DNA of 64,000 nucleotides from Microbacterium horticulturae (lineage in GTDB: Bacteria > Actinomycetota > Actinomycetes > Actinomycetales > Microbacteriaceae). This document shows, one piece after another, positions 8,537-17,994 of the stretch (its first letter is position 1; every line of letters begins with the position of its first letter). The translations under genes were made by a program, and so were the position numbers. The notes under the pieces were generated by a model. It did not search any database and was not told the DNA's origin. It saw nothing but the letters and a program-made list of their open reading frames with translations. The stretch covers positions 1,798,001-1,862,000 of the forward strand of contig NZ_CP119108.1 of the NCBI RefSeq assembly GCF_029094505.1, given 5' to 3'.

Positions 8537-10674
8537 TCGCCGAAGAGCTGCTCGACCGTGTCGCCGCCGGCGCGTATCACGCGCCCCATGACGTGCTCGG
8601 ACTGCATGAGGGACGGGATGCCGCCGGCCGGTCCTTCTGGTGGGTGCGTGCCCGACGGCCATTGGCACAGACGGTCACGGCGGTGTTCGCCGACGGCGAG
8701 ACGGTTCCGCTGGCCCACGTGCGTGCCGGGATCTGGGAGGGACGGCGCTCCGGGCGCCCGGAGGCGTACGAGCTGGAGACGTCGTACGCCGACGACTCGG
8801 GCTACACCGCCGACGACCCTTATCGCCATCTTCCGACGGTCGGCGAGTTCGACCTGCACCTCATCGGGGAGGGACGCCACGAGCGCCTGTGGGAGGTGCT
8901 GGGAGCGCGCGTGCGCGAGGACGACGGGACGCGCGGAACGGCGTTCGCGGTGTGGGCGCCCGACGCCCAGGCCGTGCGCGTGGTCGGCGACTTCAACGCG
9001 TGGGACGGCGCGGGGCACGCCATGCGCTCTCTCGGATCGAGCGGCATCTGGGAGCTGTTCGTCCCCGCCGTCGATGTGGGTGCCGTGTACAAGTACGAGA
9101 TCCTCACGCCGGACGGGGAATGGATACTCAAGGCCGACCCGCTTGCCCGGCTCGCAGAGACTCCCCCGTCCACCGGATCGGTCGTGACGTCGTCGTCGTA
9201 CATCTGGGGCGATGGCGGGTGGATGACGGACCGTGGCGTTGCGCAGCCCGCGAACCGACCCATGTCGGTGTACGAGATGCATGTCGGCTCGTGGCGGCCC
9301 GGCCTCGGCTATCGCGAGCTCGCAGAGCCGCTCATCGCGCACATGCACGAGCTCGGCTTCACGCACGTCGAGTTCCTCCCGCTCGCAGAGCACCCCTTCG
9401 GCGGTTCGTGGGGCTATCAGGTCAGCGGCTACTACGCACCGACCAGTCGGTATGGCCGGCCCGACGATCTTCGCTACCTCATCGACGAGCTGCACCAGGC
9501 CGGCATCGGCGTGATCCTCGACTGGGTGCCGGGCCACTTCCCCAAGGACGGGTTCGCCCTCGGCCGGTTCGACGGACGGCCCGTGTACGAGCATCCCGAT
9601 CCACGACGCGGTGAGCACAAGGACTGGGGCACGTACATCTTCGACTACGGCCGCAACGAGGTGCGCAACTTCCTCGTCGCCAACGCGCTGTACTGGCTCG
9701 ATGAGTTCCACGTCGACGGACTGCGCGTGGATGCCGTCGCCTCGATGCTCTACCTCGACTACTCGCGCGAAGACGGCGAGTGGGAGCCGAACGTCCACGG
9801 CGGGCGCGAGAATCTCGAAGCCATCCGCTTCCTTCAGGAGACGAACGCGACAGCGTACCGGCTGCACCCCGGCGTCGCGATGATCGCCGAGGAGTCCACG
9901 AGCTTCCCCGGCGTGACAGCGCCGACCTCGGAGGGCGGGCTCGGCTTCGGATTCAAATGGAACATGGGCTGGATGAACGACTCGCTCGTCTACATCGAAC
10001 GGGATCCGATGTACCGCGCGCACCATGCAGGTGAGCTCTCGTTCTCGTTCGTGTACGCGTTCAGTGAGAACTTCATCCTCCCCATCAGCCACGACGAGGT
10101 CGTCCATGGAAAGGGCAGCCTGCTGTCGAAGATGCCCGGCGACCATTGGCGCAAGCTGGCCAACACGCGGGCGTACCTCGCCTACATGTGGTCGCATCCC
10201 GGCAAGCAGCTTCTGTTCATGGGCCAGGAGTTCGGACAGCTCTCGGAGTGGTCCGAGTCACGCGGGCTCGACTGGTGGCTGCTCGATCAGCCCAGTCACC
10301 GCCAGCTGCAGGACTTCGTCGGCGCACTCGGCCGCACGTACGGCGATCACCCCGCACTGTGGGCGAGAGACGGGGATGCCGACGCGTTCCGGCGCCTGGG
10401 TGCACCGGAGTGGAACCCCGATGTGCTGGCCTTCTGCCGTGAAGACGGCGACGGCGGGATGCTGGTGTCGGTATGCAACTTCGGCGGGAACCCCGTCGAC
10501 GGCATGACGCTCGATCTGCCGCGTCCCGGCGCGTGGCGGGAGGTCCTCAACTCCGACGCCGCCGCCTATGGCGGCTCGGGAGTCGGCAACCTGGGGCGCA
10601 TTCACGCTGACAGCGACGGCCGCGCACGGCTGACGGTGCCGCCGCTCGGTGTGCTCTGGCTCGTGCCCGACTAG
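8533..10674 (+). CDS. glgB: 1,4-alpha-glucan branching enzyme
   Basis: GH13_9 enzyme that introduces alpha-1,6 branches into glycogen, 713 residues, full length. It has an N1 domain (1-100), a CBM48 domain around 105-210 (FAVWAPDAQAVRVVGDFN), then the barrel: Asp400 (nucleophile) in GLRVDAVASML, Glu453 (acid/base) in IAEEST and the third acidic residue in ISHDEVVHGKGSL. The start ATG overlaps the glgE stop (ATGA). It converges with the thioredoxin-like gene, overlapping by 4 bp. Confidence 0.97.
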   Translation: MIAEELLDRVAAGAYHAPHDVLGLHEGRDAAGRSFWWVRARRPLAQTVTAVFADGETVPLAHVRAGIWEGRRSGRPEAYELETSYADDSGYTADDPYRHLPTVGEFDLHLIGEGRHERLWEVLGARVREDDGTRGTAFAVWAPDAQAVRVVGDFNAWDGAGHAMRSLGSSGIWELFVPAVDVGAVYKYEILTPDGEWILKADPLARLAETPPSTGSVVTSSSYIWGDGGWMTDRGVAQPANRPMSVYEMHVGSWRPGLGYRELAEPLIAHMHELGFTHVEFLPLAEHPFGGSWGYQVSGYYAPTSRYGRPDDLRYLIDELHQAGIGVILDWVPGHFPKDGFALGRFDGRPVYEHPDPRRGEHKDWGTYIFDYGRNEVRNFLVANALYWLDEFHVDGLRVDAVASMLYLDYSREDGEWEPNVHGGRENLEAIRFLQETNATAYRLHPGVAMIAEESTSFPGVTAPTSEGGLGFGFKWNMGWMNDSLVYIERDPMYRAHHAGELSFSFVYAFSENFILPISHDEVVHGKGSLLSKMPGDHWRKLANTRAYLAYMWSHPGKQLLFMGQEFGQLSEWSESRGLDWWLLDQPSHRQLQDFVGALGRTYGDHPALWARDGDADAFRRLGAPEWNPDVLAFCREDGDGGMLVSVCNFGGNPVDGMTLDLPRPGAWREVLNSDAAAYGGSGVGNLGRIHADSDGRARLTVPPLGVLWLVPD

Positions 10675-11615
10675 AAGAGCAGCGCGGTGAGGCGGCGACG
10701 CGCCGCCCCCACCCGGGGGTCTGCCTCGCCGATGAGCTCGAAGAGCTCCAGCAGGCGTTCCCGCACCGGAGTGCGGTCATCGCCCGACAACTGCGCGAAC
10801 ACGTCGAGAAGCCGCGAGAACGCGTCTTCGACATGCCCGCCGGCGATGTCGAGGTCCGCCACGGCCAGCTGCGCGTCGACGTCAGTCGGGTCGGCTGCGG
10901 CGGCCGTGCGTACGGCGTCCGCATTCGCGCTCTGCACGCGCTGCAGAAGCAGCACCTGTGCGAGCCCCGCCTTCGCGTCGGCGTCGGCCGGGTTCTCCGC
11001 CAGCGCCTGCTTGCAGGCGGTGGCTGCCCGGGCATAGTCGCCCGCTTCGATCGCGGCGAACGCCTCGGCGTGCAGCGGGGGCATAGGCGGTTCGGCGGGT
11101 TCGTCGTCCGGGGCCTCCTGCGACGTCGTGGGCACCGTGCCGGTGACGCCGTTCTGCGCAGCGACCTGCAGGAGCTGGGTGAAGACCTCGCGTACCTGCT
11201 CTTCGGGAACGGCACCCGTGAACAGCGGCACGGCCTGCCCGGCGAGCACGGCGACCACCATCGGGATGGACTGGGCGCGGAACGCCTGCGCGAGCTGCGG
11301 GTTCGCGTCGACATCCACCTTGGCCAGCACTATCCGCCCCGCGAACTCCGTGACGACCTTCTCAAGGACCGGGCTCAGCTGCTTGCACGGACCGCACCAC
11401 TCGGCCCACAGGTCGAAGACGACGGGGACCGTCTTCGACAGCTCCGCGGCCTGCGCGAACGTGGCGTCGGTGACGTCGATGATGACGTTCGAGGTGGACG
11501 CCCCGTCACCGGCCTCGGGGACGTCCGCCGAGGGCGCGGGTGCTGCGGGACGGTTGCGCAGCGAGGAGAGGTCGACGGCGCCGCGCAGGACGGCACCCGG
11601 GTTGGGCTGGCTCAT
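10671..11615 (-). CDS. Thioredoxin-domain co-chaperone with TPR (YbbN/CnoX-like)
   Basis: Protein of 314 residues: a disordered N terminus (1-42, Pro/Ala-rich), a thioredoxin domain (about 43-150) with active site WCGPC at 73-77, a linker rich in Pro and Glu, and C-terminal TPR-like helices (about 185-314) with paired Ala-rich repeats such as DYARAATACKQALAENPADA. This layout matches YbbN/CnoX, which protects aggregation-prone proteins and can reduce or bind disulfides. The start ATG overlaps the stop of the upstream membrane protein gene by 4 bp. Confidence 0.87.
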   Translation of the reverse strand: MSQPNPGAVLRGAVDLSSLRNRPAAPAPSADVPEAGDGASTSNVIIDVTDATFAQAAELSKTVPVVFDLWAEWCGPCKQLSPVLEKVVTEFAGRIVLAKVDVDANPQLAQAFRAQSIPMVVAVLAGQAVPLFTGAVPEEQVREVFTQLLQVAAQNGVTGTVPTTSQEAPDDEPAEPPMPPLHAEAFAAIEAGDYARAATACKQALAENPADADAKAGLAQVLLLQRVQSANADAVRTAAAADPTDVDAQLAVADLDIAGGHVEDAFSRLLDVFAQLSGDDRTPVRERLLELFELIGEADPRVGAARRRLTALLF

Positions 11616-13435
11616 TTGCTGATCACCTTGGCTCCGAGGATGTTGGACGAATAGCCGAGCAGACGGATCTGGGCGTCGGTGGATCCCACGCCCGGCACGT
11701 AGAAGAACAACTGATCACTGTACGTCGTGTTGAAGCCGGACTGCGACTCCTTCACACCCGTGAGCGCCTTGACCGTGTCGTTCTGCGTCAGTTTGATCAC
11801 GGAGTCCTTGCTCGTGGGCGTGACGGTCTCCACCTCGTCCACGTTCACCGCGACGATTGCGCCGCTCTCCAGCGTCGCCAGAGCAAGAGGGTCTTCTGCC
11901 CCCGCCTCAGACGAGAACGACATCTTGCCGGTCTTCTTGCCCGAATCCTTGTCTTTCGCCGTCTTCTCGAATTCGGCGAGCTGCTTCTTCCGGCTCTCCG
12001 TGACGCCCTTGAGGAACGGGTCGTCGTCGGTCGCGAACTGCGCCGCGTACTTGCTCTTGTCACCGTTGTCGATCACATCGGCGTAGGCGGCGGCGATCTG
12101 GTTGGGCGGCATCACGAGGAACGACGAGTCCGGCTGCACGGCTGCGGCGCCGAGGTAGGCGGGCGCGACGTCGGGCAGGGCGTCAGCTTCGAGATGACCG
12201 CTGTAAGCCACCTTGTACGCCGACCACGGGTCGGCCTGGGTGATCATCATCATGGTCGAGTCGACCGCGTCGTCCTTGCCGCTCTTCTCGTCGGCGACGA
12301 GGAGCACCGTGCGGGGCCAGCCGTTGTACGCCTGCGGCAGCACGACCTTCAGTCCGCTCGCCGGCAGCGCGTCGAGTGCCGCCTGGTCGGAGATCTTCTT
12401 GCGCAACGTGTAGTTCGTCTTCCGCTCGGCCAGCGGGGCGCCGGTCAGTCGTGTGGCGGCGAGCTTCGCATCCTTCTTCTCATCGGCCTTGCTCACCGCC
12501 GTCGAGATGCGGTTCAGGATGCGGTCTGCCTGCGTCTCCGTCACCGCAGGCGCCTGGGCGTCATCGGCGTCGACGACCGTCGCGGTCGGTGTGGGAGACG
12601 GAGATCCACCCAGCTGCGGCCACGCGTCGGCCGTGCAGCCGGTGAAGGCGAGGCTCGAGATGACGACAACCGGCAATGCGATGAACGCGCGTCGGCGCCG
12701 GGTCGGAGCCTTCGCGGGCTCCCCCGCGCTGATGACGCCCTTGTCTTCCGCCTCGATCGACAGATCGATCGGCTCCGTCTCGGGCAGCGGCGGCAGAGCC
12801 TTGCGCCGGGGGCCCCGCGAGCGACGCATCTTGCGGATGCCGAGGATGTAGAGGAAGACGCCGACGAGCATCAGAATGCCGCCACCCACGATCAGCGGCC
12901 CCGCCCACGGCGTCGACCGGTGCACCGCCCAAGTGACCGACACGTCTGCGGGCGCCGGGTCGGTGCCATTGGTCGCGACCAGCACGCTCATGGTGTCGGG
13001 CAGTTGCAGATGCTCGATGAGGATGTCATCCTGCTGGAACTCGTCGAGCCACAGATCCGCCCCGGCAGGGTCGCGGTGTGCGGCCTTGGGAACATCGCCG
13101 TTCTCGTCGGCGACGGGCGGGACCACAGCAGTCTTGACCGACTTGTCACCGGCGAGGGTCACCGCGTTGTACTCGGTGTCGCTCAGCCACGCCTTCAGGT
13201 CCGCAGTCGGCCCGTATGCGGCGAACACGGTGCCGTCGGCGGCCGCACGCAGCGTCTGCGATCCGGGCAGCCTGTCGAGGACCGCGCCGTCGATGAGCGT
13301 GTACGACGCGGTGTCGGACACATTGATCGCGGACGTCTCCGTCTTGGGTCCCTGGAAGATGGTCCGCTGCGCCACGCCGCTCGCGATCATCACGGCGGCC
13401 AGCACGAACGCGGCAACAGCCCACACGAATCGCAC
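11612..13435 (-). CDS. Large membrane protein with an internal lipobox-like site
   Basis: Unrecognised protein of 607 residues. The GTG start giving VRFVWAVAAFVLAA is chosen because GGGGAGGAAC lies just upstream. Layout: TM1 at about 1-22; an extracellular beta-rich domain (25-180); TM2 about 190-210 (GGGILMLVGVFLYILGIRK); a basic cytoplasmic stretch; a third hydrophobic segment ending in SSLAFTGC (about 265-280), which looks like a signal peptide and lipobox; then a long extracellular domain rich in Lys, Asp and Ser. It looks like a membrane protein fused to a former lipoprotein. Translationally coupled to the downstream thioredoxin-like gene. Function unknown. Confidence 0.75.
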   Translation of the reverse strand: MRFVWAVAAFVLAAVMIASGVAQRTIFQGPKTETSAINVSDTASYTLIDGAVLDRLPGSQTLRAAADGTVFAAYGPTADLKAWLSDTEYNAVTLAGDKSVKTAVVPPVADENGDVPKAAHRDPAGADLWLDEFQQDDILIEHLQLPDTMSVLVATNGTDPAPADVSVTWAVHRSTPWAGPLIVGGGILMLVGVFLYILGIRKMRRSRGPRRKALPPLPETEPIDLSIEAEDKGVISAGEPAKAPTRRRRAFIALPVVVISSLAFTGCTADAWPQLGGSPSPTPTATVVDADDAQAPAVTETQADRILNRISTAVSKADEKKDAKLAATRLTGAPLAERKTNYTLRKKISDQAALDALPASGLKVVLPQAYNGWPRTVLLVADEKSGKDDAVDSTMMMITQADPWSAYKVAYSGHLEADALPDVAPAYLGAAAVQPDSSFLVMPPNQIAAAYADVIDNGDKSKYAAQFATDDDPFLKGVTESRKKQLAEFEKTAKDKDSGKKTGKMSFSSEAGAEDPLALATLESGAIVAVNVDEVETVTPTSKDSVIKLTQNDTVKALTGVKESQSGFNTTYSDQLFFYVPGVGSTDAQIRLLGYSSNILGAKVISK

Positions 13436-13589
13436 GAATAGTTCCTCCCCGGCCAGGGCGTGCGCCCAGCCGATGACTCGACGTTCCAGACTAGCGAAAA
13501 CGACCTGTGTGCGCCCCGGGAGGGTCGCTGGCGTCGCCTGGCAGACCGCCCAGTAGTCTGGCACACATCGTCGACGATGAAGGAGAGCC

Positions 13590-14651
13590 GTGAAGATCCA
13601 GAACCCATTCCGTGTGGCGCTGGTCGCGACGCTCGGGGTCGGCCTCGGGCTCCTGCTGATCGGCAGCATCCAGACGCTGTCGACGATCCTGCTCTACCTG
13701 GGCACGGCGCTCTTCCTCTCGCTCGGGCTCGAGCCCGTCGTGGCATTCCTGGTACGTCGCAGGCTGCCGCGCTGGGCGGCCGTGCTCGTTACGATCGTGC
13801 TGGTTCTGGCGCTGTTCGCCGGTGTCGTGTTGCTGGTCGTCCCGACGATCGTCGACCAGATCTCCCAGCTGGTCGCATCGGTGACCACGATCGTGCAGGA
13901 CCCCGACACACTGGGCAACTTCAAGACGTGGGTCGAGCACGCCTTCCCCGGGCTACAGGTCGACACGGTCTTCGAAACCGTGCAGGACTGGGTCCTGAAG
14001 AATCTGGGAAGCATCAGCGGCTCGATCGGGCAAGGCGTGCTGAAGGTCGGCATCGCGTTCCTCACCGGTATGACCGGTGCGTTCATCGTGCTGATCCTGA
14101 CGATCTACTTCACGGCGTCCATTCCCTCGCTCAAGTCGGCGGTCTACCAGCTCGTGCCGGCGTCGCGCCGCGCACGCTTCATCGACCTCTCGGAGCAGAT
14201 CAGCGACTCCGTCGGCCACTACGTCATGGGCCAAGTCACGCTCGGCGTGATCAACGGCATCCTGAGCTCTATCTTCCTGTCGATCATCCACGCGCCGTTC
14301 CCCGCGGTCCTCGCGGTCGTCGCGTTCTTCTTCTCGCTCATCCCCCTGGTCGGCACGCTCACCGGGTCGGTGATCATCGTGCTCACCTGCCTGATCCCGG
14401 GGCTGGGCACGCCGACCACCGCACTGATCGCCGCGATCTACTACCTGATCTACATGCAGCTCGAGGCCTACGTGATCTCGCCGCGGATCATGAGTCGTGC
14501 CGTCTCCGTTCCCGGCGGGGTCGTCGTGGTCGCGGCGCTGGCCGGCGGCTCGCTGCTCGGCCTGCTCGGCGCTCTGATCGCGATTCCCGTCGCGGCGGCC
14601 GTGCTCATCATCTACCGTCAGGTGGTGATTCCGCGCCAGAACGAGCGCTGA
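13590..14651 (+). CDS. AI-2E family transporter (PerM-like)
   Basis: Membrane protein of 353 residues in the AI-2 exporter/PerM family, whose members export small molecules or act as Na+/H+ antiporters; the substrate here is unknown. Start GTG at 13590 follows AGGAG at 13581-13585. Seven to eight hydrophobic segments are visible: two near the N terminus (8-60), one at 65-90, one after a soluble helical stretch (about 150-175), and four in the C-terminal half including FFFSLIPLVGTLTGSVIIV. The signature IPLVGT and a late YVISPRIMSR are typical of the family. Divergent from the membrane protein gene. Confidence 0.9.
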   Translation: MKIQNPFRVALVATLGVGLGLLLIGSIQTLSTILLYLGTALFLSLGLEPVVAFLVRRRLPRWAAVLVTIVLVLALFAGVVLLVVPTIVDQISQLVASVTTIVQDPDTLGNFKTWVEHAFPGLQVDTVFETVQDWVLKNLGSISGSIGQGVLKVGIAFLTGMTGAFIVLILTIYFTASIPSLKSAVYQLVPASRRARFIDLSEQISDSVGHYVMGQVTLGVINGILSSIFLSIIHAPFPAVLAVVAFFFSLIPLVGTLTGSVIIVLTCLIPGLGTPTTALIAAIYYLIYMQLEAYVISPRIMSRAVSVPGGVVVVAALAGGSLLGLLGALIAIPVAAAVLIIYRQVVIPRQNER

Positions 14652-14652
14652 A

Positions 14653-15375
14653 TCAGCCCGCCGCCGTGCCGTCCCATTCCGTGGGCAGCGGTGCCGCCGA
14701 GGGGTTGACGATCTCCACGATCTCGTTCAGAACGCGTCTGGTCTGGTTCTCCCCCACCCAGAGATGCCGTGCCCCCTCGACCGCGATCATGCGCGCGTTG
14801 GGAAGCGAGGCGAAGCGAGGCTCCGCCTCTGCAGGGCGCAGGTAGTCATCGTGCTCCGGAACCAGGGCGATCACGGGCCGCGGGTCTCTTGCCCAGGCGC
14901 TGAGCTCGTCCGGCGACGTGCGATGCAGCGGCGGCGACAGCAGGATAAGGCCTTCCACAGGGAAGCCGCGTCCGTGTTTGAGGGCCACTTCGGTGCCGAA
15001 CGACCAGCCGAGGAGCCAGGGATGCGGCAGCCCGCGCTCGGCGACGAAGCTCATCGCCGCCGCGAGGTCGTGCCGCTCCTCCTCGCCCTCGCCGAAGCTG
15101 CCATCGCTGGTCCCGCGCGGGGAGGACGTGCCGCGCGTGTTGAAGCGGAGCACGGCGATGTGCGCGAGGTCCGGCAGGCGCCCGGCCGCCTTGCGCAGAA
15201 GATGAGAGTCCATGAAGCCGCCGGCCGTGGGCAGCGGATGCAATGTCACGAGAGTCGCCACAGGGTCATGCTCGGCGGGCAGGGCGAGCTCACCGACAAG
15301 CGTCAGCCCGTCGTCGGTGTGGAGTTCGATGTCCTCGCGCCGAGCGGGGAGCTGCACCGCGCCGCGGATCTCCAT
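14653..15375 (-). CDS. Alpha/beta hydrolase
   Basis: Cytoplasmic hydrolase of 240 residues, dienelactone-hydrolase-like by its opening. An early HPLPTAGGFMDS strand-loop gives the oxyanion region, the nucleophile elbow is GWSFG (about residue 143), the acidic residue is likely in VPEHDDYLRP, and the catalytic His in EGARHLW. No signal peptide. The stop lies 2 bp beyond that of the convergent transporter gene. Its start abuts the stop of the 92-residue zinc-ribbon protein gene (15376), so the two are probably co-transcribed. Confidence 0.85.
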   Translation of the reverse strand: MEIRGAVQLPARREDIELHTDDGLTLVGELALPAEHDPVATLVTLHPLPTAGGFMDSHLLRKAAGRLPDLAHIAVLRFNTRGTSSPRGTSDGSFGEGEEERHDLAAAMSFVAERGLPHPWLLGWSFGTEVALKHGRGFPVEGLILLSPPLHRTSPDELSAWARDPRPVIALVPEHDDYLRPAEAEPRFASLPNARMIAVEGARHLWVGENQTRRVLNEIVEIVNPSAAPLPTEWDGTAAG

Positions 15376-15654
15376 TCAGTACACCTTCCAGCAGTGCGTA
15401 TGCCAGTGTCGGCGGGCCGCCAGATCGGCGGCGTCTCCGAGGATTCCGTCGGCGCGCCACACGACGACATGCGCGATGCCCACCGCAATCGGACCGCCGC
15501 ACCCGGGGCACGTGTACGGCTTCTGCGCCTGCGCCGCCGACACCGGCTGCACCGTCCACTCCGCGCCACGGCGGAACTCCGAGCGCTTGAAGCCCGCGAG
15601 GAAGGCAGCGAAGGAGTCCCCACCGGATGGTTGCCGGCGGCTCGACCGCGCCAT
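15376..15654 (-). CDS. Small protein with CxxC zinc-ribbon motif
   Basis: Protein of 92 residues, unrecognised by function. It has a basic, disordered N terminus, a motif YTCPGCGGPI (about residues 47-56) and a C-terminal HWHTHCWKVY, which together give two Cys and several His/Cys ligands for a zinc ribbon. Similar small proteins in Microbacteriaceae are sometimes labelled ATP/GTP-binding, with no P-loop to justify it; none is visible here. It is directly adjacent to the downstream hydrolase gene. Confidence 0.7.
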   Translation of the reverse strand: MARSSRRQPSGGDSFAAFLAGFKRSEFRRGAEWTVQPVSAAQAQKPYTCPGCGGPIAVGIAHVVVWRADGILGDAADLAARRHWHTHCWKVY

Positions 15655-15658
15655 CGGA

Positions 15659-16387
15659 TCAGTACCAGCCGCTGGACTGCGAGTGCCCCCAGGCGCCGCA
15701 GGGCGTGCCGTACCGTGAAGTGATGTAGCCGAGGCCCCAGGTGATCTGCGTCGCGGGGTTCGTCGCCCAGTCAGCGCCGGCCGATGCCATCTTGCTGCCG
15801 GGCAGCGCCTGCGGAATGCCGTACGCGCCGCTCGCGTTGGCGGCGTTCACCCGCCACCCGGATTCGCGGTTCCACAGTGCCACCAAGCAGGAGAATTCGC
15901 CGTCGCCCCAGCCGCGGGCCTTCACCATGTCGTACGCGATGGCCTGCGCCGTTCCGGCCGACGGGGCCACGAAGGTCGAGGCGACCGAGGCCGCGACCGA
16001 ACGGCGCGCGGGGCTCTCGGTCTTCTGAACCGGCTTCGGCTTGACCGAGGCCGCATAGCTGTCGCGGTCGATCGCCGCGGCCTTCGTCGTCTGAGAAGCG
16101 ATCTCGACCGACTGGGCATCGCCCAGAGCACTCGTGTACAGCGTGATGGGCGCAGACTCGGAGGCACTGGCCGCGGGTGTCAGAACGGCTCCCAGTGGGC
16201 TCAGACACGCCACCGCGAGACCGAGCACGGCCATCGCCGCGAGGCCGGCCTTGGCGACGGATGGGATCGTTCGACGTCGTCGGGCCGTGCGTCCGGGGGC
16301 GACTGGTCTCAGCACGGTCGCATTCTTCAGATCGCGGCGCAGCGCTGCGCGAGATGTCTCGGGTGTCGTCGTGGTGCCGGAAGTCAC
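15659..16387 (-). CDS. Secreted lytic-transglycosylase-like protein
   Basis: Exported protein of 242 residues. A long basic N terminus precedes a hydrophobic segment (about residues 45-70) with a signal-peptidase-like site after TPAASASE. The mature part has a low-complexity linker and a C-terminal SLT-like domain of about 85 residues: LVALWNRESGWRVNAAN contains the catalytic Glu of goose-lysozyme-type transglycosylases, and ASGAYGIPQALPGSKM matches the AYGIxQ motif. It would cleave peptidoglycan glycan strands at growth or division sites. A Cys pair (one before the ESGW motif, one in GTPCGAWG) could form a disulfide. Confidence 0.86.
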   Translation of the reverse strand: MTSGTTTTPETSRAALRRDLKNATVLRPVAPGRTARRRRTIPSVAKAGLAAMAVLGLAVACLSPLGAVLTPAASASESAPITLYTSALGDAQSVEIASQTTKAAAIDRDSYAASVKPKPVQKTESPARRSVAASVASTFVAPSAGTAQAIAYDMVKARGWGDGEFSCLVALWNRESGWRVNAANASGAYGIPQALPGSKMASAGADWATNPATQITWGLGYITSRYGTPCGAWGHSQSSGWY

Positions 16388-16445
16388 AGTGTGCCCGAGT
16401 CTACAGAGCCCTCGGGGAATTCGCCACGACGACGTGCCGTTCGCA

Positions 16446-17027
16446 TCAGCCGACGGCGAGCATCACGTCGACGACGGCATCGAGCAGCGCATCCACCTGC
16501 TCTTCGCGATAACCGCGCCGCTGCATGCGGAACGCCACCGTGCGCACCTGCTCGACGGTCACCGGCCGCCCATCCGAAAGGTACGCCGCGATCTTGTCGG
16601 CTACCAGATCGACCTCGTCGATCCGGTAGCCGTAGCCCAGTCCTCGCGCGCGCGAAAAGCGACGCTTCGGCTCGCGGGTGAGGCGTTCCAGGATCTCCTG
16701 CGCTTGCGCGCGTGTCTGGTCGATCCACGCACCGGCGCCGGAGGCGGAGAGTGCCTGTTTGCGCTCCCGGGCTGCGAACGCGTCTTCGACCCGGCTCAGC
16801 GCCGCGTCGACGGCGTCCGGCTGATAGCCGCGTTTGACGAGCGGGAACGCCGCGGTCCGGATGTCGGCCGCCCGAAACCCCGTGTCTGCCTGAGGATTCT
16901 CGAACGCGAGCCGCGCACGTTCCAGGAACGCGTCGACGTCTTTGGGTGCATAGCCGCGTACACGGCCAGAGGTGCGCGGGAACGTGGACTGCGCAACCGT
17001 GCGGGTGTCGGTCGGGGATGTCGTCAT
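16446..17027 (-). CDS. DivIVA-domain protein
   Basis: Protein of 193 residues with repeated short DivIVA-type segments: RGYAPKDVDAFLERARL (about 25-41), RGYQPDAVDAALSRVEDAF (about 67-85), LGYGYRIDEVDLVADKIAAYL and RGYREEQVDALLDAVVDVML. Each has the Gly-Tyr-x3-Val-Asp pattern that in DivIVA/Wag31 precedes a helix. It lacks the long coiled coil of Wag31, so a shorter accessory factor is likely, perhaps acting at cell poles. Its start overlaps the cdsA stop by 4 bp, so it is coupled to phospholipid synthesis. Confidence 0.85.
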   Translation of the reverse strand: MTTSPTDTRTVAQSTFPRTSGRVRGYAPKDVDAFLERARLAFENPQADTGFRAADIRTAAFPLVKRGYQPDAVDAALSRVEDAFAARERKQALSASGAGAWIDQTRAQAQEILERLTREPKRRFSRARGLGYGYRIDEVDLVADKIAAYLSDGRPVTVEQVRTVAFRMQRRGYREEQVDALLDAVVDVMLAVG

Positions 17028-17986
17028 TGTGTCACCAGGGGGGTCAGCAGGTAGTACAGCGCCAGAGCGGCTCCGGCGGACGGGAGGATCGAGTCGAGTC
17101 GGTCGAGCACTCCCCCGTGCCCCGGCAGCCAGGAACTCATGTCCTTGATACCGAGGTCGCGCTTGATCATCGACTCGCCGAGGTCACCGATGGTCGCCGT
17201 GAACAAGATGACGAGCCCGAAGATGATGCCCGTGGCCCATGGCAGCCCCAGCATGAAGAAGGACAGCAGGATGCCGGCGATCACCGCCCCCACGACCGCG
17301 CCCGCGAACCCCTCCCAGGTCTTCTTCGGGCTGACTCTCGGCGCCATCGGGTGCTTGCCCAGGGTGAGTCCCGTCGCGTATGCGGACGTGTCGGCGACGA
17401 TGGCAAGCACGATGAAGGCGAGCACCCACAGCTCGCCGGAGGCCTGGCGGAGGAGGATGATCGCCAGGCTCCCGGTGAACGGTACATACAGCTGCACCAG
17501 CACGCCGGCCAGGACGTCCTGCCAGAGCGAGCCCCCGGCGGTCCTGCGTCGCCCGGCGGCCGCTGCAACCAGTCGCCACACGACGACCAGCACCACCGCC
17601 GCGCAGACGACGACCCAGTGCTCCCACAACGGGAGGAACCAGGCCGAGGCAACCATCGCGAGCATCCCCACCAGCTGCGGGGCGAGGTCGATTCGTCGAC
17701 CGCCGGCCTGCAGCGCGCGCCCGAATTCGAAGATCCCGGTACCCGCTGCGGCGAGGACGAAAAGGATGAAGACGGGCTTCCAGATGAGCAGGGACAGCAG
17801 CAGCGCGATCCCGATGACGAGGCCGATCACGATCGCCCCGATGAGGTCACGGCCGGTGCGCTGCTTGATGCGCTCGTTCGCGTGGTCAAAGTCGGCACGG
17901 GCGCGGTCGATCTCCGCACGCGCGCGCGACCGACGACCCCGGCGGCGACCTCTACCGTCGGGCGGCTGTTCGGACGCGTCGGTCAT
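17024..17986 (-). CDS. cdsA: Phosphatidate cytidylyltransferase
   Basis: Integral membrane enzyme that makes CDP-diacylglycerol from CTP and phosphatidic acid, the branch point of phospholipid synthesis. At 320 residues it is a little long because of a basic N terminus (Arg-rich, 1-45). Seven or so hydrophobic segments follow. The CDP-alcohol family signature is intact near the C terminus: ESMIKRDLGIKDMS then PGHGGVLDRLDS. It sits 8 bp after frr and overlaps the DivIVA-domain gene, in a frr-cdsA order common in bacteria. Confidence 0.95.
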   Translation of the reverse strand: MTDASEQPPDGRGRRRGRRSRARAEIDRARADFDHANERIKQRTGRDLIGAIVIGLVIGIALLLSLLIWKPVFILFVLAAAGTGIFEFGRALQAGGRRIDLAPQLVGMLAMVASAWFLPLWEHWVVVCAAVVLVVVWRLVAAAAGRRRTAGGSLWQDVLAGVLVQLYVPFTGSLAIILLRQASGELWVLAFIVLAIVADTSAYATGLTLGKHPMAPRVSPKKTWEGFAGAVVGAVIAGILLSFFMLGLPWATGIIFGLVILFTATIGDLGESMIKRDLGIKDMSSWLPGHGGVLDRLDSILPSAGAALALYYLLTPLVTQ

Positions 17987-17994
17987 GCGGGGAC

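Noticed and set aside
8176..10197. 673-residue minus-strand frame
   Set aside because: Antisense to glgB; shadow frame.
11540..13441. 633-residue plus-strand frame
   Set aside because: Antisense to the membrane protein gene, which has a ribosome binding site, TM segments and coupling to its neighbour.
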